From contig OZ251573.1 of assembly GCA_965243545.1 (NCBI GenBank), positions 3,906,001 to 3,970,000 of the forward strand: 64,000 nucleotides of DNA, written 5' to 3'. The notes beneath the pieces are model-generated. The model saw only the letters and a program-made list of their open reading frames with translations, was not told where the DNA came from and made no database searches. Every line of letters starts with the position of its first letter. Position 1 is the first letter of the stretch. Below, in pieces: positions 58,915 to 64,000 of the stretch. This DNA comes from CATQHW01 sp965243545. Lineage in GTDB: Bacteria; Spirochaetota; Spirochaetia; SZUA-6; Bin103. The position numbers and the translations under genes were made by a program.

Positions 58915-60447
58915 GTGACCGAATCTCCCGCACCGACGTCCGTGCCGCCCGCGCCGTCCGGGGACTACCGGCGCGCGGTCGACCGCCTCATGCAGCTGGC
59001 CGACTTCGAGCGCGCCCGGCACAGCCCCAAGCACCGCACGTTCCGGCTCGACCGCATCCGCGCGCTGCTGCGGCGGCTCGGCGACCCGCACCTGTCGGTG
59101 CCGACGCTGCACGTCACCGGCACCAACGGCAAGGGCAGCACCTCGGCCATGCTCAGCTCGCTGCTGCAGGCGCACGGCCTGCGCACCGGGCTGTACACCT
59201 CTCCCCATCTGCTGCGGGTGACCGAGCGCATCCGCCGCGGTCTGGACCCGATCGAACCGGCGGCGTTCGCGCGGCTGGTCGACGCGGTCTGGGAGCCGCT
59301 GCAGCAGGTCGCGCGGGACACGCCGTTCGGCGAGCCGACCACGGTCGAAGCGCTCACCGCCATGGCGTTGCTCGACTTCCGGCGGGCCGGCGTCGACGCG
59401 CAGGTGATCGAGGTCGGTCTGGGCGGCGAACTCGACTCTACCAACGTGGTGCGGCCGGCGGTCTGCGCGATCACCAACATCAGCTTCGACCACGTCGCCG
59501 TGCTCGGCCCGACCATCGAAAGCATAGCCCGCGCCAAGGCCGGTATCATCAAGCGCGGCGTGCCGGTCGTGCTGGCGCCGCAGATGGAGGGGGCGTTGGA
59601 GGTGGTGCTCGGCGTGGCCGCCCGGCAGCGCGCGCCGGTGATCCGTGCCGGCGTCGACGTCCGCTGGTCGGTCGACGCCGCCGCCGGGGATGGCCGGTGG
59701 CTGCAGGTGGATACGCCGCGAGGCCGCTACCGGGTCGATCTGCCGCTCGCCGGCGACTACCAGGGAGAGAACGCCGCGGTGGCGGTCGCCGCCGCCGAGC
59801 TGTTCCTGGGCGAACGCCTCGACCGGCAGGCGGTGGAGCGCGGGCTGGCGGCCGTCCGCTGGCCCGGCCGGCTTGAGCGCCTGCAGTGGCGGGGCGTGGA
59901 GGTGATCGTCGACGGAGCGCACAGCCCGTACGCCATGCAGCGCATGGTCGGCGCGCTGGCCGGCCGGGTCGATCCGCAGCGCACCGTCGCCGTAGTCGGC
60001 GCCCTTGCCGGCCACGACCTGGTGGAGACCCTGCGGCCGCTCCGCCGCCTCACCGGCCGCGCCTACGCGGTGCGGTCGCGCCATCCGCGCGCCGAGCCCG
60101 CGGAGGCGGTCGCCGCGGCGCTCCGGCAGGAGGGATTTGCGGTGCTCGGCGCCGCGGGGGCCAGCGGCGCCGCAGGGGCCAGCGGGGCCGTAGGGGCCAG
60201 CGGGGCCGTAGGCGCCGATCCGGACGGCGGCGCCGCTCGAGACGGCGGCGCCGGCGACGTCGCCGCCGTGACCGCGGCCGCTACGGACGGCATCGGCGCG
60301 GACCGCCGGCCGCAGACAGTCGTTGCCACCGGCTCCCTGTCCGTGGTGGCCGAGGTGATCGCCTGCGTGCGCGGCGTGCCGGTGGAGACCTATCCGACCA
60401 TCCGCGGCCGCGCACCGGACCGGGCGGCGCGGCCGGCGTCCCGGTGA
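58915..60447 (+). CDS. folC: FolC, folylpolyglutamate/dihydrofolate synthase
   Basis: The 510-residue Mur-ligase-fold enzyme adds glutamate to folates. It has VPTLHVTGTNGKGSTSAMLS (ATP loop), TGLYTSPHLLRVTERIR, QVIEVGLGGELDSTNVVRP, NISFDHVAVLGPTIESIARA and the C-terminal EVIVDGAHSPYAMQRMV. It is longer than usual because residues about 410-470 are a Gly/Ala-rich insert containing three GASGAA-type units. The start is GTG at 58915. It precedes the Ste24 protease gene by 35 bp. Confidence 0.92.
   Translation: MTESPAPTSVPPAPSGDYRRAVDRLMQLADFERARHSPKHRTFRLDRIRALLRRLGDPHLSVPTLHVTGTNGKGSTSAMLSSLLQAHGLRTGLYTSPHLLRVTERIRRGLDPIEPAAFARLVDAVWEPLQQVARDTPFGEPTTVEALTAMALLDFRRAGVDAQVIEVGLGGELDSTNVVRPAVCAITNISFDHVAVLGPTIESIARAKAGIIKRGVPVVLAPQMEGALEVVLGVAARQRAPVIRAGVDVRWSVDAAAGDGRWLQVDTPRGRYRVDLPLAGDYQGENAAVAVAAAELFLGERLDRQAVERGLAAVRWPGRLERLQWRGVEVIVDGAHSPYAMQRMVGALAGRVDPQRTVAVVGALAGHDLVETLRPLRRLTGRAYAVRSRHPRAEPAEAVAAALRQEGFAVLGAAGASGAAGASGAVGASGAVGADPDGGAARDGGAGDVAAVTAAATDGIGADRRPQTVVATGSLSVVAEVIACVRGVPVETYPTIRGRAPDRAARPASR
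60154..60216 (+). repeat. 18-bp tandem repeat inside folC
   Basis: Units at 60154-60171, 60172-60189, 60190-60207 and a half unit at 60208-60216 follow GYRGGGGCCAGCGGSGCC. They encode repeated Gly-Ala-Ser-Gly-Ala units in frame, so copy-number change would lengthen or shorten FolC by six residues. Confidence 0.85.
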
Positions 60448-60481
60448 GCGTCCCGACCGGCGCCGCGCTCCGGAGCCGCGC

Positions 60482-61723
60482 GTGACCGCCGGGGCGGTGC
60501 TGGCGCTGTATCTGGCGCTGTTCGCGCTGCAGCGGGTGGTGGAGACCGGCCTCAGCATTCTCAACCTGCGCCACGCGCGCGCGCAGACCGCCCCGCCGCC
60601 GGCGCTTGCCGGGGAGGTCGACCCGGCAACCCACGCGCGGATGCGCGGCTACACCCGGGCGCGCGGCCGCTTCGCGCTGCTGGCCAACACCGTATCGGCG
60701 GCCGCGGTGCTGGCGGTGGCGCTGAGCGGCGCGCTCGGCGCGCTGGACGCCGCAGTGGGCCGGCTGACGCTCCATCCGTATCTGGCCGGCGGCCTCTACG
60801 TGCTGGCGGTCGGCGCGTTCTTTACCGTGCTCGGCCTGCCGGCCGCGCTCTATTCGCAGTTCGTGATCGAGCAGCGCTTCGGCTTCAACCGCACCACGCT
60901 CCGGCTGTTCCTGCTCGACCGCCTCAAGGGCGGCCTCATCTCGCTGGTCCTGGGCGCGGTCGTGCTGCTGGTGTTGTTCGCCTTCATGGACCGCGCCGGC
61001 GGTCTCTGGTGGCTGTACGCCGGCGGCGTCATCGTCGCCATCCAGGTCGTGCTGGTCGTGCTCTACCCGACCGTGATCGCGCCGCTGTTCAACCGCTTTG
61101 TCCCGGTCGGCGACGGACCGGTGCGCGAGCGGCTGGCGGCGCTCGCCCGGCGGTTGGGCTACCGCCTGCGCGGCATTTTCGTGATGGACGGCAGCAAACG
61201 CTCCCGGCACAGCAACGCCTACTTCACCGGCCTGGGGCCGGTGAAACGGATCGTGCTGTTCGACACCTTGCTCGACCAGCTCGACGCCGGCGAGATCGAG
61301 GCGGTGGTGGCGCACGAAATCGGCCATGAGCGTCTGCGGCACGTACCGCAACGGCTGGCGCTGTCGGTGGCGGCCACCGTGGCCGGGCTCGGCATCCTCA
61401 GCCTGCTGCTCGACTACGCGCCGCTGTTCGCGGCGTTCGGCGTCCGCCAGCCGAGCCACCACGCGGCGTTGGTGCTGTTCAGCCTGCTGTCGGGGCCGTT
61501 CACCTTCTGGCTCGGACCGCTGTCGGCGCTGTGGTCGCGCCGCCATGAGTACGCCGCCGATCGGTTCGCGGCGGACGCGGTCGCCTCACCCCGGCCGCTC
61601 GCCGGCGCGCTGATCAAGCTGAGCCGGGACAACTTGGCGAACTTGGCCCCGCACCCCTGGTACAGCTTCTACCACTACTCGCACCCGACCCTGGTGGAAC
61701 GGCTGCAGGCGCTCCGCGCTTGA
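60482..61723 (+). CDS. M48 zinc metalloprotease (Ste24/HtpX-type)
   Basis: The 413-residue membrane protease has several hydrophobic helices in the first 200 residues. The zinc site is EAVVAHEIGHERLRHVPQRL (HExxH, near residue 277), with a third ligand in WSRRHEYAADRFAADAVASP. The segment RHSNAYFTGLGPVKRIVLFD is typical of Ste24 CAAX-like proteases and fits their length. It probably clears or processes membrane proteins. It is followed by the CAT tRNA. Confidence 0.85.
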   Translation: MTAGAVLALYLALFALQRVVETGLSILNLRHARAQTAPPPALAGEVDPATHARMRGYTRARGRFALLANTVSAAAVLAVALSGALGALDAAVGRLTLHPYLAGGLYVLAVGAFFTVLGLPAALYSQFVIEQRFGFNRTTLRLFLLDRLKGGLISLVLGAVVLLVLFAFMDRAGGLWWLYAGGVIVAIQVVLVVLYPTVIAPLFNRFVPVGDGPVRERLAALARRLGYRLRGIFVMDGSKRSRHSNAYFTGLGPVKRIVLFDTLLDQLDAGEIEAVVAHEIGHERLRHVPQRLALSVAATVAGLGILSLLLDYAPLFAAFGVRQPSHHAALVLFSLLSGPFTFWLGPLSALWSRRHEYAADRFAADAVASPRPLAGALIKLSRDNLANLAPHPWYSFYHYSHPTLVERLQALRA

Positions 61724-61780
61724 CCGGCCGGCCGGTTTCCGTGTTGGCTGCACGGACTTCGGAAAAGGCGCTTCCGGAGC

Positions 61781-61854
61781 GGGCCCATAGCTCAGTCGGT
61801 TAGAGCGGCGGACTCATAATCCGTTGGTCCAAGGTTCAAGTCCTTGTGGGCCCA
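61781..61854 (+). tRNA. tRNA with CAT anticodon (probably Ile2, possibly Met)
   Basis: GGGCCCA (61781-61787) pairs with TGGGCCC (61847-61853), discriminator A. The D-arm is GCTCAGTCGGTTAGAGC, the anticodon arm GCGGACTCATAATCCGT carries CAT, the variable loop starts TGGTC and the T-arm is CAAGGTTCAAGTCCTTG. GACTCATAATC followed by TTGGTC is the usual look of tRNA-Ile2, whose C34 becomes lysidine. The 3' CCA is not encoded. Confidence 0.85.
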
Positions 61855-61890
61855 CAACGCGCGGTCAGATCGCCGCGCCGGGCGGTCAGG

Positions 61891-62928
61891 TCACCACGTC
61901 GTCCGCCGGCGTTGCGACGTCACGTCGGCTGCCCAGGCGTTTTTTGCCGGGGGGGGGGCGGAACGGAACTCGCGCCGGATCACCTGCGCCAGCGCTTCGC
62001 GCAATGGGTACGGCGGCCGGAATCCGGTCGCCGTCGCGCGCTCGGCCGAAAACGTGGTGGTGCTGACGAACTTCCTGATCCGCACGGCGCTGATCGGCAG
62101 CGTCTTGCCGGTGACGGCCGCCGCCAGGTCGCACGCCACGCCGCCCAGGTAGCCGAGCGCGTACGGCAGCCCGACGCCGGCGGCCGGCGGCATGCCGAGC
62201 TCGCGCCGTACGGTCGCCACCAGCTCCCGCATCGACAGGTCGGGCTTGTCCGCGTAGTTGAACAGGTGCGCGCCCGCCCCCCGATCCAGCATGGCGGCCA
62301 GGAATCCGGCCACGTTGTCGACGTAGGCGGTCGACTTCCGGTTGAGGCCTCGGCCGATCATCAGGAACCGGCCGGCGTCGATCTGGCGCATGAGCTGATA
62401 GACGTTGCCGCGGTTCCCCTCGCCAAACACCACCGACGGCCGGACGATCACCAATGACCGTTCATCCGGCGCCTCCGCCTGCCACGTGCGGTGCACCTGC
62501 TCGGCGCGCAGCTTCGACCGGCCGTAGTGATTGACCGGCGCCGGCGGGTGGTACTCCGTCGCGTCGGGAGCGACCGCGCCGTACACGGATACCGAGCTGG
62601 TAAAGACGATCCGGGCGACGTCGAGGTCCCGGCAGGCGGCGCACACGTTGGCCGCGCCGCCGACGTTCACCTCTTCGTAGCGCGACACCGGCTTGACGTC
62701 GTCGCGGTGAACGGCCGCCAGGTCGTAGACCGCTTCGGCCCCCGCCAGGGCGGCGGTCAGGGCCGCCCGGTCGCGCGTGTCCGCTTGCCGGTACGCGGCG
62801 CCGCCGACCAGATCGCCGTGGCCGGGCGCCGCGTCGACGACGGTGACGTCGTGCCCGGCGTCCTGCAGCGCGCTCACCAGCCGCCGGCCGATGAACCCGG
62901 CGCCGCCGACGATCGCTATCGCGGCCAT
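61891..62928 (-). CDS. NAD-dependent epimerase/dehydratase
   Basis: The 345-residue extended SDR enzyme has the Rossmann loop IAIVGGAGFIGRRLVSALQ, the Ser in IVFTSSVSVYGAV, the catalytic NHYGRSKLRAEQVHRTW and RPSVVFGEGNRGNVYQLM. GRGLNRKSTAYVDNVAGFLA points to sugar-nucleotide epimerases. The last 20 residues are encoded after a run of nine C and six A residues on the coding strand, and read as random sequence. A neighbouring frame ends at 61886, so the C-terminus may be shifted. It is divergent from the glycosyltransferase. Confidence 0.87.
   Translation of the reverse strand: MAAIAIVGGAGFIGRRLVSALQDAGHDVTVVDAAPGHGDLVGGAAYRQADTRDRAALTAALAGAEAVYDLAAVHRDDVKPVSRYEEVNVGGAANVCAACRDLDVARIVFTSSVSVYGAVAPDATEYHPPAPVNHYGRSKLRAEQVHRTWQAEAPDERSLVIVRPSVVFGEGNRGNVYQLMRQIDAGRFLMIGRGLNRKSTAYVDNVAGFLAAMLDRGAGAHLFNYADKPDLSMRELVATVRRELGMPPAAGVGLPYALGYLGGVACDLAAAVTGKTLPISAVRIRKFVSTTTFSAERATATGFRPPYPLREALAQVIRREFRSAPPPAKNAWAADVTSQRRRTTW
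61949..61957. repeat. Nine-G homopolymer in the epimerase 3' end
   Basis: Nine Gs follow CC and six Ts on the plus strand (61940-61957). On the coding strand this is C9 then A6, a classic slippage tract near the end of the epimerase gene. Confidence 0.9.
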
Positions 62929-62975
62929 GCAACGCCGGCGCGCAGCTGTCCGGCATGGTATGATTCGGTCGACCG

Positions 62976-63779
62976 ATGGCCGCTCCGCTGGTATCCGTCA
63001 TCATGCCCAGCTTCAACGCTGAGCGCTTCATCGCCGAATCGATAGAATCGGTCATCGCGCAAACGGTGCGGGATTGGGAGCTGATCGTCGTCGACGACGG
63101 CTCCACCGACGGAACCGCGGCGATCGTCTCCGCCTATCGGCAGCGCGATCCCCGCATCCGCCTGATCGCGCAACCGGCCAACCGGGGCCCGGCCGCCGCC
63201 CGCAACCTGGGGCTCGACCACGCGCAGGGCGATCTGATCGCCTTCATCGACAGCGACGACGTCTGGTTTCCGGAGAAGACGGAAAAGCAGATAGCAGCCA
63301 TGGATCGGTTGCACGCGGACATATCATACACCGCATACGTGCGCCGGCGCGATGGCCGCGCAGCCGGTGACGTCGTCTCCGCTCCGGCCACGGTGCGGTA
63401 CGAACGGTTGCTGCGGCGGTGCGTGATCGGGTGCTCGACCGGGATGGTGCGGCGCGCCACCGGCGGCGCGGTCAGGATGCCGCCGATCCGGCAGCGGCAG
63501 GATCACGGCTATTGGCTGGCGCTGCTGCGCGACGGGTCGCGGACCGCCATCGGCGTCAACGAGCCGCTGGTCTCCTACCGCGTGCACGGCGCGTCGCTCT
63601 CCGCCAACAAGCTGGTCTCCGCCGCCTATACGTGGACGCTGCTGCGGCAGGTCGAACGCCTGCCGTTCGCCCGGGCGGCGTGGTGCTTCTGCGGGTACGC
63701 GGTCGACGGCGTGGCGCTCCGCTTCCTGTTGTCGATGAAGCGGAGCGCCGCTCGCGTCAAGGCCGCCCGCGGTGTCTGA
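62976..63779 (+). CDS. GT2 family glycosyltransferase
   Basis: The 267-residue GT-A enzyme starts PLVSVIMPSFNAERFIAESI, with LIVVDDGSTDGTAAIV, the AARNLGLDHAQGDLIAF segment and the metal DxD in FIDSDDVWFPEKT. Further C-terminal is QDHGYWLALLRDG. It transfers a sugar from a nucleotide donor in surface polysaccharide synthesis. TATGAT (62959-62964, with TG extension) is 11 nt upstream of the ATG, giving a leader of about 5 nt. Its C-terminal part includes a hydrophobic helix. Confidence 0.88.
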   Translation: MAAPLVSVIMPSFNAERFIAESIESVIAQTVRDWELIVVDDGSTDGTAAIVSAYRQRDPRIRLIAQPANRGPAAARNLGLDHAQGDLIAFIDSDDVWFPEKTEKQIAAMDRLHADISYTAYVRRRDGRAAGDVVSAPATVRYERLLRRCVIGCSTGMVRRATGGAVRMPPIRQRQDHGYWLALLRDGSRTAIGVNEPLVSYRVHGASLSANKLVSAAYTWTLLRQVERLPFARAAWCFCGYAVDGVALRFLLSMKRSAARVKAARGV

Positions 63780-63792
63780 GTCGACCGATCCG

Positions 63793-63999
63793 TCAGGTCC
63801 GGCGCTCAGTCATCCCGCGCCCGCCGTCCCGTTTTCCCGGCCCGCCGGCCAGCGCCGCAAGCGAACGCCGCAATGCGGCGGCGCCGTCGGCGTGGACGTA
63901 TGCGGCGGGCGGCAGCGCCTGCATGTTGGCGCGCCACCGCCGCCAGCGCGCGGGGGTAACGCCGCGCAGCTCGCCGGCCGCCCGACCGACGTCAGCCGC
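63793..63999 (-). CDS. C-terminal fragment of an unidentified protein (runs off the right edge)
   Basis: A frame with no start inside the window reads leftward from 63999 to a TGA at 63793-63795, about 68 residues. It contains GRAAGELRGVTPARWRRWRA and ALPPAAYVHADGAAAL. The rhythm resembles the C-terminal helices of glycosyltransferases, which would fit the surface-sugar neighbours, but the match is weak. Confidence 0.45.
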   Translation of the reverse strand, partial: AADVGRAAGELRGVTPARWRRWRANMQALPPAAYVHADGAAALRRSLAALAGGPGKRDGGRGMTERRT

Positions 64000-64000
64000 T

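Noticed and set aside
61781..62928. Genomic island integrated at the CAT tRNA
   Set aside because: No integrase and no copy of the tRNA 3' end is visible downstream within the window.

Overview
The window is a uniformly GC-rich bacterial chromosome segment with short intergenic gaps and many start/stop overlaps of the ATGA, GTGA or TTGA type. Several features point to a spirochaete, probably a free-living or host-associated high-GC lineage. These are a UMP kinase of the archaeal/spirochaete type, a MurE whose diamino-acid motif reads DEDPR, the order UvrB/C-motif protein, LolA-like, RodZ-like and PcrA, and an HflK/HflC pair behind a DUF2089/DUF4097 pair. The plant-type leucine-rich-repeat protein, MORN repeats and authentic formylglycine-generating enzyme resemble the accessory content of invertebrate symbionts, but this is inference. 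The assignment comes from reading genes, not from a search.

Layout. At 1-5.9 kb lie a partial XamI-type restriction enzyme, a FemAB-like transferase, the DUF4097/DUF2089 pair and hflK-hflC. At 6.0-12.6 kb lie murE, a secreted propeller-like protein, eno, recX, rpsI-rplM and a small membrane protein. At 12.6-19.1 kb a minus-strand cluster (aminotransferase-like, pcrA, rodZ-like, lolA-like, UvrB/C-motif) faces a UMP kinase and tRNA-Leu(CAA). At 19.2-23.3 kb is fatty-acid synthesis (fabF, fabG, fabD, and divergent fabH), closed by a strong bidirectional terminator. At 23.4-26.6 kb are an NHL protein and katG.

The region 26.6-36.7 kb is an accessory, defence-rich island. It holds a restriction endonuclease beside the frameshifted remains of its methyltransferase, a large Type III-like methyltransferase without a visible Res partner, a PARIS/OLD-like AAA ATPase plus TOPRIM (DUF3226) pair, a DUF4143 ATPase, a STAND-like ATPase, a possible HepT-like fragment and a frameshifted LRR protein. 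A copy of the DUF4143 gene's 3' end lies 3 kb away on the other side of the ATPase/TOPRIM pair, which suggests duplication or insertion at that site.

At 36.7-49.1 kb are an amidohydrolase-aminotransferase fusion, a MORN protein, an HD phosphohydrolase, a YkgJ protein, a heterodimeric ABC exporter, a radical-SAM enzyme, an oxidoreductase, hemB and a LON-domain protein. At 49.2-61.7 kb are an outer-membrane barrel, a formylglycine-generating enzyme, a YefM-like stub, aroA, ridA, pyrG, an acyltransferase, lpdA, pyrF, folC and a Ste24 protease. From 61.8 kb to the end are a CAT-anticodon tRNA and surface-polysaccharide genes (an epimerase carrying a C9 tract and a GT2 glycosyltransferase).

Three themes recur. 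First, at least seven genes have a -10 box only 6-7 nt before the start codon, so leaderless mRNAs appear common here. Second, there are several three-copy 18-bp tandem repeats, two of them inside genes. Third, genes in the accessory part show decay by small frameshifts. No stretch longer than about 300 bases lacks a gene.
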